Positions 1 to 8,500 of a stretch of 43,806 nucleotides of DNA are shown one piece after another. The number at the start of each line of letters is the position of its first letter. Positions within the stretch are counted from its first letter, which is position 1. The notes beneath the pieces were generated by a model. It was not told the origin of the DNA. It searched no databases and saw nothing but the letters and a program-made list of their open reading frames with translations. The translations under genes and the position numbers were made by a program. This DNA comes from Clostridia bacterium (GTDB taxonomy: Bacteria > Bacillota_A > Clostridia > Oscillospirales > CAG-272): assembly GCA_017462125.1 (NCBI GenBank), contig JAFTRQ010000079.1, positions 1 to 43,806 on the forward strand. Reading direction: 5' to 3'.

Positions 1-42
1 CGGAGATTTTTGCACCATTTCTCGCTATAAAAAGTGCAAAAT

Positions 43-80
43 TTGCACCTTCGTCTTGAGATGAAGGTGCAAGTTTTTTT
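43..80 (+). terminator. intrinsic terminator of an upstream plus-strand unit
   Basis: A 10-bp perfect stem (TTGCACCTTC / GAAGGTGCAA) is followed at once by G and seven T on the plus strand. The gene it serves lies left of the window. Read on the minus strand the hairpin is followed by a looser T-rich stretch, so it could also stop the minus-strand unit that starts at 1139. Confidence 0.8.
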
Positions 81-164
81 ATTGTTGAATATCAATGCTT
101 AGGAGTTTCGCCGAATTCGAATCTAGCTTCTCTAGCCTTTTTGGCCGCTTCTATTACTGTATCA

Positions 165-377
165 TCACTTACATCTGGTAGGCGCTCGTCCGCTCTCGTC
201 GAGAAAGGCGATGATGCGCTTACGCACGCCAATCATATTCGCCGCCATGCCGACACAGCTTTCCTTGTGCGCCATCAGCGTGTCAAGCAAGTCCTGTGCG
301 ACCTGCAAATCTTCTTTCGTTGCGATCTCCGACTTCCCTGCAAGGAAGATGGGATCGTGCATCAGTTCTTTTACCAT
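165..377 (-). pseudogene. N-terminal remnant of a peptide deformylase
   Basis: The start ATG at 377 follows GGGAG with normal spacing. The 70-residue product begins MVKELMHDPIFL and contains the segment VGMAANMIGV, the deformylase equivalent of the GLAANQIG motif that lines the active site. Intact members of this short Clostridia deformylase family are about 135 residues and carry an EGCLS cysteine motif and a HEIDH zinc motif; both are missing because the frame ends soon after IAFLDE. From about position 188 the homology stops and another frame reads on to a stop at 92-94 with an unrelated tail (ending FEFGETPKH), so the gene looks recombined, not merely frameshifted. It is the last gene after the Nudix and TipAS genes and begins one base after the TipAS stop. 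It is probably inactive as a deformylase. Confidence 0.7.
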
Positions 378-378
378 A

Positions 379-753
379 TCACTTCTCCCGACAGAATAAC
401 ACAATTGCTTTAGAAGTAAATTCGGCAGTTCCGTCGCCATACTTGTCGATGTTCTTCTTGAATCGCTCGTCGGCAACATACATCTTGCCAAGTCCTGCAA
501 GAATCTCGTCTGTGCAGGTGTAGTAGTTGTCAGTGATGTACGCCTGAAGCTTGGCTACAAGCACCTGCGCCTCGTCTGAATCGGCACTCGCACCGCTGTC
601 CTTGCACACGGCAAACTCGGCAAAGATAGCCATTAAGCCTTCGTTTGCTTCCGCCCACTTTTCTTTTGTGTAATTCTTCGTTTTCTGTTCGTGCTCGCGG
701 TAGGCGGCAGTTTCGCGCCAACGTTCGCAGGCTTCGGTTTCGTAGTTTTTCAT
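379..753 (-). CDS. stand-alone TipAS antibiotic-recognition domain protein
   Basis: The 124-residue product matches the TipAS domain, normally the C-terminal ligand-binding half of MerR-type regulators such as TipAL, where it traps thiopeptide-like drugs. Recognisable landmarks are the charged N-terminal helix (WRETAAYREHEQKTKNY), the segment EKWAEANEGLMAIFAEF and the highly conserved DNYYTCTDEILAGLG..MYVADERFKKNIDKYG..GTAEF in the C-terminal half. No helix-turn-helix is present, so it cannot act as a DNA-binding activator by itself; it may sequester a drug or be a remnant of a larger regulator. Its ATG overlaps the stop of the Nudix gene by four bases (ATGA), which indicates translational coupling. 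The truncated deformylase follows directly. Confidence 0.8.
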   Translation of the reverse strand: MKNYETEACERWRETAAYREHEQKTKNYTKEKWAEANEGLMAIFAEFAVCKDSGASADSDEAQVLVAKLQAYITDNYYTCTDEILAGLGKMYVADERFKKNIDKYGDGTAEFTSKAIVLFCREK

Positions 754-1139
754 TTACATACCTCGCAAATTCTTGCAAGTATTTCTTCATCTGCCGGGCA
801 GAAGTCGTAGTTTGGGATCTCGCTGGGCGTGATCCACCTAATATCGTTATGCTCCAGCTTCTGCGGTTCTCCCTTGGCAATAGTGTCATTGAACAGCGTC
901 AGATGCACCGTCAAATCGGGATATTCGTGTACGACATCCATGAATACGTCACCAACCGACAGCGTCACGGAAAGCTCTTCTTTGCACTCACGAACGAGAG
1001 CCTGCTCTTTTGTTTCTCCCGGTTCAACCTTGCCGCCAACGAACTCCCACAAAAGCCCTCTCGCTTTATGCGCCGGGCGTTGGCAGATCATGAATTTATC
1101 GCCCTGCCATATAAGGGCGGCTACTACTTCAGTTATCAT
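750..1139 (-). CDS. Nudix hydrolase, MutT-like
   Basis: The 129-residue protein is a typical small Nudix enzyme that would hydrolyse a nucleoside diphosphate-X substrate, possibly oxidised dNTPs in the cytoplasm. The Nudix box spans about residues 36-58: Gly36, Glu42, then Arg50-Glu51 and Glu54-Glu55 are present, while the usual late glycine of the box is serine (EELSV). The N-terminal TEVVAALIWQGDKFMICQR strand pattern and WEFVGGKVEPGE are MutT-like. The start overlaps the stop of a tiny upstream frame (ATGA), and its own stop overlaps the TipAS start. Exact substrate cannot be read from sequence. Confidence 0.9.
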   Translation of the reverse strand: MITEVVAALIWQGDKFMICQRPAHKARGLLWEFVGGKVEPGETKEQALVRECKEELSVTLSVGDVFMDVVHEYPDLTVHLTLFNDTIAKGEPQKLEHNDIRWITPSEIPNYDFCPADEEILARICEVCK

Positions 1140-1204
1140 ATTTCCTCAACGTCAATCTTCTTCAAATATTCATAAGTTCCATCGTAGAACTTACATCCTC
1201 TCAT
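1136..1204 (-). CDS. 22-codon frame upstream of the Nudix gene, remnant or leader peptide
   Basis: A 22-residue frame (starts MRGCKFYDG, ends KKIDVEEI) ends in a TGA that overlaps the Nudix ATG in an ATGA. I do not recognise it. The tight overlap suggests either a coupled leader peptide or the C-terminal scrap of a longer gene lost when this region was rearranged; there is no clear ribosome binding site before its ATG. Confidence 0.3.
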   Translation of the reverse strand: MRGCKFYDGTYEYLKKIDVEEI

Positions 1205-1273
1205 ATTTTCCTATTTTTTCTTGGAGATACGTGTTTTCAAGCTTGCTTTTATAGTATTCAAGGTGTTAAGCTT

Positions 1274-1434
1274 TCATGTCACAGACACTACGATCAACAT
1301 CATATCGTCAATAAAGCTCATATCCTCATCGGATATGGGGGATTCATCGACTTTTTTCTGTAAATAATACAGTTTTTATCAGGGTACTCAAAAATATCAT
1401 CGGATATACACTCATAATATACCGCAAAGCTCAT
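1274..1434 (-). CDS. small fourth gene of the RyR-CARF operon, joined by a candidate -1 frameshift
   Basis: Its ATG (1434-1432) overlaps the TGA of the CARF nuclease gene by four bases, so it is translationally coupled and co-transcribed. The zero frame gives 38 residues (MSFAVYYECISDDIFEYPDK...) ending at 1318. At codons 26-28 the mRNA reads AGA AAA AAG, which contains the classic slippery heptamer A AAA AAG (1351-1357). A -1 slip there continues as VDESPISDEDMSFIDDMML... to a stop at 1274-1276 and gives a 53-residue acidic protein with a hydrophobic C-terminal end. A 7-bp hairpin (CATATCC / GGATATG) lies 13 bases downstream. I recognise no family. A sequencing or assembly error in the A6 run would produce the same picture and is the main alternative. 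Confidence 0.5.
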
Positions 1435-2669
1435 TTATCTTTCCACAAAGAGGACAGAGCTTGCCCCAAATCATGATCGGATATTCGGTAAATGTTATCA
1501 ATATGGATGATCCCCATCTCCTGCATCCGCGCTTTCAGATGAGACACGTTGCTGTTTGACTCCAAAAGGCTCGAGGTTACCAATACCCGCTTTGCATACT
1601 TACCGCCAAAACGTTTTGCCACTGTATTGAGCTTATAGAGCTCGTCCACCTCCACAAATCCGTTCTTGCAGGATATAAACACGGGTATCGCCCCTTTCAT
1701 TGCCATAACGTCTATCTCATTGATGACGTTGACAGGTTTTTTATTGTCCTCGTCATCCCATCGGATAAAAACTCCTACTTGCACGTCATGGTACATCGGT
1801 CTTTGATCTTCATCCAACAAGCCGCAAATTCTGGAAGCAATAAACCGTTCCAGCACCTGCCCCGCTACGGTGAGGCAACGCTTTACCCTCTCGTTTTTGA
1901 ATTTTACCGATACGGTCTCCCCGTTCTTACGGTAGCGTATCAAGCCGTATGAATGCAGATCCTGCAGCAGCTCTTCTCTTATCCAATACCAATCCTTTCC
2001 CTTGCCAAACGCTTTATTGACATACTGCGAATCATAAGATACGGACAAAGAATCCTGTTTGCCGAATGCATCGCACACCCTTCCGATAATGCCGACCTGT
2101 GTGTTCCAAGCACCGGGATCCTGCTTGCAAACGCTCCACAATTTTTCAATGTCATCTAAAAATTCGTCGTCAAACTCCCAATTGTCGGAATGGTCCTGCG
2201 CTCTCGAATCTGTACCCGAGCTGCCTCCGTAAATTGCGATATTATCTTCAATGGATATGTCAAAGCTCTTGACCGAAGCTATCTTGCCGTCTGCATCGCA
2301 ATCGCTGACCGTATCGTTGACGAAATTGAAGCGATGACACTGTACTTTTTCTCCGTGCCGCTCCTTAAGCATACCAACAGCCACCAAGTAAAGCTCGTCT
2401 CCACCCGTCAGATCAAAGATACAGTCTCCCATCTGCGCAATGACTCTTTCAAGCCCCTCCACTATATTCGAAAGATTGGTTTTGTTGATCACGGAATAGA
2501 AAAGCTTTGTGTTGATCCCGTTCGCTCTGAGCACGTCTTGGTATGTATCACAGCTCTTTATCATCTTTTCCCTGTTGTCTCCCACCAAAACGACTCGATC
2601 GGGCTGACACATCATAGCACCCGCAATATTCTCTATTGCGTTTTTATCATAAAATTCAATAATCGTCAT
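1431..2669 (-). CDS. CARF-domain PD-(D/E)XK nuclease, Card1/Can2-like (DUF1887)
   Basis: The 412-residue protein has the Card1/Can2 layout. The N-terminal half is a Rossmann-like CARF domain with VVLVGDN at about 26-32 and the signature CIFDLTGGDELYLVAVG at about 83-99, which in the family contacts a cyclic oligoadenylate. A winged-helix-like linker (about 170-265) follows. The C-terminal nuclease has ERF (274), NEID (Asp320) and ISCK (Lys335), that is, the Asp...(S)xK core of a PD-(D/E)XK site, then KRFGGKYAKRVLV. Characterised relatives are metal-dependent nucleases switched on by cA4 in type III CRISPR systems. Here no cas gene is in view; the gene follows the RyR membrane protein by 15 bases. 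I chose ATG 2669, which AGAGGA precedes at good spacing, over the TTG one codon upstream. Activation by a cyclic nucleotide is inference from the family. Confidence 0.85.
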   Translation of the reverse strand: MTIIEFYDKNAIENIAGAMMCQPDRVVLVGDNREKMIKSCDTYQDVLRANGINTKLFYSVINKTNLSNIVEGLERVIAQMGDCIFDLTGGDELYLVAVGMLKERHGEKVQCHRFNFVNDTVSDCDADGKIASVKSFDISIEDNIAIYGGSSGTDSRAQDHSDNWEFDDEFLDDIEKLWSVCKQDPGAWNTQVGIIGRVCDAFGKQDSLSVSYDSQYVNKAFGKGKDWYWIREELLQDLHSYGLIRYRKNGETVSVKFKNERVKRCLTVAGQVLERFIASRICGLLDEDQRPMYHDVQVGVFIRWDDEDNKKPVNVINEIDVMAMKGAIPVFISCKNGFVEVDELYKLNTVAKRFGGKYAKRVLVTSSLLESNSNVSHLKARMQEMGIIHIDNIYRISDHDLGQALSSLWKDK

Positions 2670-2684
2670 CAAAGGATCCTCTTA

Positions 2685-4985
2685 TCAAATATCATTTATT
2701 ATCTTCGAATCCGGCAGCTGTTCAACCGACACAAGATCCGAATGCATTTTATTTTTACGGTCCGGGCTTTCACAGAAGATCCAACCCTCGGTTCTCATAT
2801 AAGCATTCCAACGGATATGCTCTATTTCCGCAATGGCACGAAGCTCGCTGACAAACACAGCATCATTTTTATAATTTTCGGTGCAAAGCTTGTCTTCGAT
2901 CTCCCTTGCGTATTCTTTCGCCGCTTTTATCGTTGACGTTCTCTCGAAAATTTGCCTGTATCGTTCATCAAGCGCCAAGGAATGATCTTGCACACGAAGT
3001 CTTCTGTGGATCGCCTTGGAAATAGAGGAATAGAAATTATAGGCATTAAAGTTGAACGTGTTTTCAGAGCATCTCTTAAGCAGCTCCGTTTCATTGCTGA
3101 TCGGCATCTCTTCGTAATCGGCCCTATCACTCTTTCGGATTTTATTCCACTCTGTTTTAAGCCAAGAGAAATGCTCCTCAAAGCCCGATTTTATGAGTGA
3201 ATTGTCTGCGGAAAACGTGTTTACGGAATAGTAGCTCTTATGGTCACCAATCACCTTGACGTCCCTGCTCTCAATCAGCTTCTTCGTCTCAATGTTGCGG
3301 ATGATCGCCGTTATTCCCGTTTTCAATCCAAGTCTTCCGCGCGCACGCTCAACAACACTGCAGGTGCTTGCATTTAACGTGTCGTCCCCGAGGCAAATAA
3401 AGAAATGTCTCTTATTTTCCGCCTCCTTGGTAATTTCCTTTACAAACTCATTCGTTCCCACAAGAATGCGCTTGAAGGTTATACGGTATCTCATATCATC
3501 CGAATTATTACAGGAGCAGTCGGTCCGAAGCGCAGGGTATGCTGCCTTGAATCTCGACTCCGCAGTTTCATCCTGGTCTATAACGGTAAGGTCTATCTTA
3601 TATCCCGGGAGCTGGCAGTACCACAAGAGCGCTTTCATAAATTCTTCTCCATGCTTACCGTAACCGATGACCGTTGCGTATACGGTTTTCAAGGCTCCGT
3701 CATCGTTGGCATCGGCAAACAGCTCTATCCCTTGCTCATAAAGATACTGATACACAAGAAACCGGATTTCATTGATATGGATGCCCGTTATCTTCAAGCC
3801 TTTTGTTCTGATAGCATCCAATCTGCACCTTTTAGCCTTTTCAAGACATTCTTTTGCCTTATCAACCTGTGAAGAGGCCAAAAGCCTTTGCACATCGCCA
3901 AGATACTGACGCATTTTAGCATTATACTTATCGGTTTTACGCTCATCCTTGCGGCTCAGAAAGCCTGCGCCTGCAGACAAAACGGTGTCCTCTTCCCCAT
4001 CCTTCGGTGCAGACAGTATTTTTTTAAAATACTTTTTCCTTTTTTTCGTTTCTTCTGCTTTTTCAGAGCCCTCTTTACCCTCGTCCGCACTTCCGTCAAA
4101 ATACTCCATACGGAAATACTTTTCCGCACAAATCGTCTCATCGCTGAAGACTTTAGACACATCGGAATACCGCTTCATAAAGAGCTCACATTCAAAAGAA
4201 TCCGAAAAGAGGAAAAGCTTCGTGTGATCGTCGTCATAATTTTCTATTACGTACTTTGCGTGGCGCAGCTTCTCGCTGTCATCCTCGGAAATAAGATAGA
4301 AATTTATTTTTCTTTTGATAAGCCCTCTGAATTTTATAGAGGTCAAATCCTTTTTGAAAAGGATGGCATGCAGCTCCTTTGCGCTTTGTACCAAGTCAAT
4401 ATGCGCCTCTTCGTTTTTATCAATAATGTCCGCAAAGATGATCAGAGGCTTTCTGATTCTCACTCCGGTCTCTCTGCGCCTGTTATACCTTTCAACTATA
4501 CTTGTTGCCAAGGCAAGCGTTCTCTCATTCAGCTCCGAGAATGCGTGTGTTTCTCTCCATTTAAGCACCCAATTCTTAAAGTAATACCATATTCTGACAA
4601 AAACAGACAGTATGGCTGTAAAGGTGGTGAGAGGCGCAACTATAAAGAGAAAGACCATCCATACACGGTAAAAGCCTTCCGGAATAAATTGAAAGGTTAT
4701 GACATTATTTCCGCTCTCGGTTTTGAAAATATCAAAGCCGTCATCCACCACGAACAGCCTTATGGAATGCTGTATGGAGCGCAGTATGGCTGTGACAGCA
4801 TTATTTTCCGTCTTCAAATAAACCGGCAAAAGGGCAACGAACGAGGCAACCGCGATGCCTACGATCGCCCAGATAATGGGAGTAAACAGCCTGTCCCTTT
4901 TCGGCTTCAGTATGACGATACTCCATATGATGACGGTCACTAAAAAAATAACAATTGAAATCAAAAACGCATAATCGTTGCCCAT
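2685..4985 (-). CDS. membrane protein with Rossmann/TrkA-like domains and C-terminal RyR domain
   Basis: The 766-residue protein starts with two membrane helices (about 6-26 and 34-57), a short extracytoplasmic stretch and a third helix (about 106-132). Cytoplasmic parts follow: a first alpha/beta domain (about 178-280; KPLIIFADI, INFYLISEDD, TKLFLFSDS), a charged low-complexity linker (295-350), a helical hairpin, then a clear Rossmann domain with VIGYGKHG (439-446, GxGxxG type) and an acidic end of strand 2 (LTVIDQD). The C-terminal 50 residues are an RyR domain (IAEIEHIRWNAYMRTEGW... HSDLV). The layout resembles TrkA/RCK and CASTOR/POLLUX-type channel regulators. It may therefore gate ion flow or act as a membrane sensor or effector for a nucleotide ligand; that is inference. 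GGGGGAG precedes the ATG. It sits between the small RyR gene and the CARF nuclease, with 14-15 base gaps. Confidence 0.75.
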   Translation of the reverse strand: MGNDYAFLISIVIFLVTVIIWSIVILKPKRDRLFTPIIWAIVGIAVASFVALLPVYLKTENNAVTAILRSIQHSIRLFVVDDGFDIFKTESGNNVITFQFIPEGFYRVWMVFLFIVAPLTTFTAILSVFVRIWYYFKNWVLKWRETHAFSELNERTLALATSIVERYNRRRETGVRIRKPLIIFADIIDKNEEAHIDLVQSAKELHAILFKKDLTSIKFRGLIKRKINFYLISEDDSEKLRHAKYVIENYDDDHTKLFLFSDSFECELFMKRYSDVSKVFSDETICAEKYFRMEYFDGSADEGKEGSEKAEETKKRKKYFKKILSAPKDGEEDTVLSAGAGFLSRKDERKTDKYNAKMRQYLGDVQRLLASSQVDKAKECLEKAKRCRLDAIRTKGLKITGIHINEIRFLVYQYLYEQGIELFADANDDGALKTVYATVIGYGKHGEEFMKALLWYCQLPGYKIDLTVIDQDETAESRFKAAYPALRTDCSCNNSDDMRYRITFKRILVGTNEFVKEITKEAENKRHFFICLGDDTLNASTCSVVERARGRLGLKTGITAIIRNIETKKLIESRDVKVIGDHKSYYSVNTFSADNSLIKSGFEEHFSWLKTEWNKIRKSDRADYEEMPISNETELLKRCSENTFNFNAYNFYSSISKAIHRRLRVQDHSLALDERYRQIFERTSTIKAAKEYAREIEDKLCTENYKNDAVFVSELRAIAEIEHIRWNAYMRTEGWIFCESPDRKNKMHSDLVSVEQLPDSKIINDI

Positions 4986-4999
4986 TGCTCTCCCCCACC

Positions 5000-5281
5000 T
5001 TAAGCCTTGGTGATTTTATATCCAAGCTTGATTATAAGCTTCAACGTTCCCAAAGAGGTATCCCTGTCATACTGTTTCTCTCCTTCTGACAATTCCTCAT
5101 ATGGCACCAAGCAGGGATGACACTTTTTATCATCGTCGCGTTTTTCACCGTAAACCCATCCCTCTGCCATGCGTCCTTCAGACCATACCTCGTGAGTATT
5201 CTTGGCGATCTCCTCACTGAGCTCAAGAATCTCCTCGGGCAAAATTACGTCGTCTGTATTGATCGGTTTTGGAATATACAT
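5000..5281 (-). CDS. small RyR-domain protein
   Basis: Almost the whole 93-residue protein is one RyR domain (the ryanodine-receptor repeat, PF02026 type): NTHEVWSEGRMAEGWVYG at about 28-45, then a charged turn, HPCLVPYEELSEGEKQYDRDT and a closing amphipathic helix TLKLIIKLGYKI. It has no membrane segment or second domain, so it is probably a soluble cytoplasmic partner or decoy of the RyR domain on the next gene's product. It is the first gene of the operon, with AAGGAGG five bases before ATG and a strong promoter at 5329-5357. Comparative genomics has tied bacterial RyR domains to nucleotide-sensing conflict systems; the ligand is not known to me. Confidence 0.85.
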   Translation of the reverse strand: MYIPKPINTDDVILPEEILELSEEIAKNTHEVWSEGRMAEGWVYGEKRDDDKKCHPCLVPYEELSEGEKQYDRDTSLGTLKLIIKLGYKITKA

Positions 5282-5328
5282 AATTACCTCCTTAAATATA
5301 CCTTTCTCGACATATTTTGTTTGTTTTC

Positions 5329-5357
5329 ATTATAGCATATAACCGCGCATATTTCAA
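5329..5357 (-). promoter_or_regulatory. sigma-A promoter of the RyR-CARF operon
   Basis: On the minus strand TTGAAA (5357-5352) and a perfect TATAAT (5334-5329) are separated by 17 bases. Predicted start near 5322 leaves a leader of about 40 bases to the AAGGAGG and ATG of the first RyR gene. No operator-like repeat is obvious, so basal expression is likely. Confidence 0.75.
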
Positions 5358-5522
5358 GCCCGTAAAAAATAACATTTCAAATTTTAACACTATCAAAGCA
5401 TACCGGAAGCAGAACTGTGGGGCAGCTTGATTTATTGAGCCGCTTCAGGTGTAAACAAATTGTAAATACAGTCATCGCGCTCAAATATTTACAAAAACAT
5501 ACAAGTATTTTGGCCGTCTATC

Positions 5523-5531
5523 TGTTATAAT
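5523..5531 (+). promoter_or_regulatory. extended -10 promoter of the GH99-like gene
   Basis: TGTTATAAT is an extended -10 (TGnTATAAT); no good -35 hexamer sits 17 bases upstream, which suggests activator help. The rest of the 5358-5520 gap shows no gene, riboswitch or repeat that I can recognise. Confidence 0.55.
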
Positions 5532-5582
5532 ATTGGTATTCTTACAGACTTTTCAATTCAAATCATGAAAGGAAACAGGAAT

Positions 5583-8500
5583 ATGAAAACATATCAAAAG
5601 CTTTTATCCCTTATATTAGCTCTTGTGATGCTGGTTTCTACCGTATCATCCTGCGGTGGGCATGCGACCGAGGAAGGCTCTGATAACGCTTCGACAAGCA
5701 CGGAAAGCGAAGAAGCCTCCACTTCTCCCACAGATGAGCCTGTTGAGGAGCCCTCGCTTGATGCATATTACATCATCGAGGCTGTCGCACAGAACGGACG
5801 AAACGGTCTTGCAAACGGCTGGAACTACGACAACCGCTTTGACCTGACCAATGCTACCGGTCTTGACAGCAGCACCGTTTATGACAATTCCGACGAAAAG
5901 TTTTACCGCTTGATCCGTGATTTTGATGCTGAGAACGACGGTGTTCTCAAGCTTGAAATGATCATAAACGCGCAGAGCAGCGATGAAGGCATTTACATCG
6001 CGATGTGCGACGGCGATGACAATAAGCTGTTCTATCTGACCGTCAAAGGCGGCAAATGGGTATTCATCGGCGACGGTGAGATCGCAACACCCGTATCGGT
6101 GGTCAATGGCGGACAGACCGAAAAGTTCGGCATTGAAATGAATATCGATCTGAATCAGAATACCGCCAACGTAACGATCAACAACGTCTATTGCGGCGAG
6201 ATCAATATCCCCGACAAGGCGATCTCCCGTCTGATCCTCGGAACCAATAAAAAGGGCACGGGCACCATCGGCTTCGAATACGTCCGTTTGATGAAAAACT
6301 ATCCCATAGTGGACAGGTTCATTCTCGGTGACGTTGCGGATTATGAGGGACAAGCCCCTGCCAATTGGGAGATCACGGGAGATTTCGTGCTTGACCGCAT
6401 CAAATCCATGCGACTTTACGATATGTACAGCGTAAAGGCGGATTCCAAGGCAGGTACAGCCTCCACCGCAACAAAGCATTTTTACGAGGTCAGCGGTAAG
6501 CTGGCATTTGAGGCAATGATCCTGCTGCCTGAAAAGGTTGACGGCGCCACCGTTTCCCTGCTCTCGGGTGACGCGGCTGTGATCACGTTTGAAACACGAG
6601 ACGGTAAGATCTACGTAGGCGACGAGATGGTAAACAACTATATTGCCAACGTCTGGCAGACGCTTCACGTTGAAGCCGACACCGAGACGGGCAAGGCGGA
6701 TATCTACGTCAACGGCAAGAACCGCGCTACAGTTGATTTTGACGCATCCTTCTTGGACGGTGTGAAGATCGGCTTCTCCCCCAAGGAAGATGCCGTAATG
6801 TGGTTTGACGACGTAGAGGTCTATCCCGTAATCGAATACGAGGATTATCCCGAAGCACCTCAGGTTGCCGAATCCACCGATTACAACATCGGTATGAACG
6901 TTTGCTGGCTCTGGCGCGATCAGCAATCGGGCGAGGGTTGGGATGCAACAAGCCCCTTCTCCGAGTTTGACCCATATCTCGGCTTTTATGACGAAGGTCT
7001 CCGCGAGACCGCCGATTGGGAGCTGAAGTGGATGGCAGAGCATGGCATCGACTTCATTCATGCCTGCTGGTACTGCCCTTCTGGTGACATTCAAGCCCCC
7101 ATCAAGGAAATGCGCCACTCCTACGCCGCGCTTCACGACGGCTATATGATGGCGAAATACAGCGATTACGTTGATTTCTGCATTATGTGGGAAAACAACG
7201 GCCAGGATTGCACCTCCTTTGAGCAGTTCAGAGAATACATCTGGAATTATTGGATGGAGTATTACTTCTCCGACGAAAGATACGCCCGTCTTGACAACAA
7301 GGCTGTGCTTACCGTTTGGAATCGCTCCAACTTCGAAAAAGCGTTCGGCGGTGCGGCAGGAGCGAAAAAGGCCGTTGAGTTTATGAACAAAGAGCTCCAA
7401 AAGATCGGCTACGACGGCATTATTATCCTCGCCTCCACCCAAGGAGCGAATCCCACCGCAACCTATACACAGCTTGCAAACCTGGGCTATGACGCTACCT
7501 ACGGCTACCATTGGAATGCCAACGGCAAGGATGCCGATTATCAGATCAACTGCAACAATGCCAATATGGAAGCCTCCAAGGACATCCTGCACCACATCCC
7601 CACGGTTTCCATCGGATTTAACGACGTGGGCAGAAACGAGACCCGCGATCCTATCATCTCGGTCGAGGGACATTTGAAGGTCTGTCAGGACATCAAAAGC
7701 ATCCTTGCGGGGCTGAACACGGGAACGTGGAAGGACAACACCCTCTTTATCTCCACCTGGAACGAGTACAGCGAGGGCACCTATCTCTTCCCCACCGAAT
7801 CCACGGGCTTTGATTATCTCGAAAACATCAGAAAGACCTTCACAAACGACACAAGCGACCACTCGTCGCTCGACGTCCGCCCCACCGAGGCGCAGATCGA
7901 CAGAGTGACACACCTCTATCCCGATAACCACTCCCCCATCCGCTGGCATCAGTTTGAGAAGGCTGACACCGCCGTCTCCGAGTACAAAATCAAGGTCAAC
8001 GGCAACATCCTGGGCTTTACCTTCAATCCTCAAAAGGCTGATGACGGCGATCTGATCGTCGTTGGTGAAGCCAAGGGAAAGGGCTTTTACAGCGCATTGC
8101 GTCTCTATCACGAGTGGGACAGATTCACGGGAGACGGCGTGCTGACGCTCTACACCTATAATGAAAGCAAGCTCGTCTTCACCGTCGGAAGCAACAAGGT
8201 CATCATCGACGGCAAGGAGCAGGATCTTGGCTACACCTTCACGCTCCGTGACGGTCTGCCGCAGTTCCATCTGAAAAAGCTATGCGCGCTTCTCGGATAC
8301 AAGCTGACCGAGGACAGCACCATGATATCGATTCAAGCGGCAACCGACGAGGAATACAAGGAGCTGGGCAGTAAGATAGACAATCAATGGGAATTCAACA
8401 TCATCGGTGAATTGGAGGGCTGGAAGACACAGCAAGGCACGTCCGCGGTCAACACAGAGGGTGTTCTTACCGTTACCCCCTCGGGCTCCGATATCGCGGT

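Noticed and set aside
1431..2669. Assigning the CARF nuclease to a type III CRISPR locus
   Set aside because: No Cas10, Csm/Cmr or repeat array occurs in the window; only the family resemblance supports it.
5358..5520. Riboswitch or T-box before the GH99-like gene
   Set aside because: The segment lies upstream of the predicted transcription start and shows no conserved aptamer elements.
5646..8270. 874-residue minus-strand frame opposite the GH99-like gene
   Set aside because: It is an antisense frame of a clear gene with signal peptide and domains; its own product shows no domain or ribosome site.
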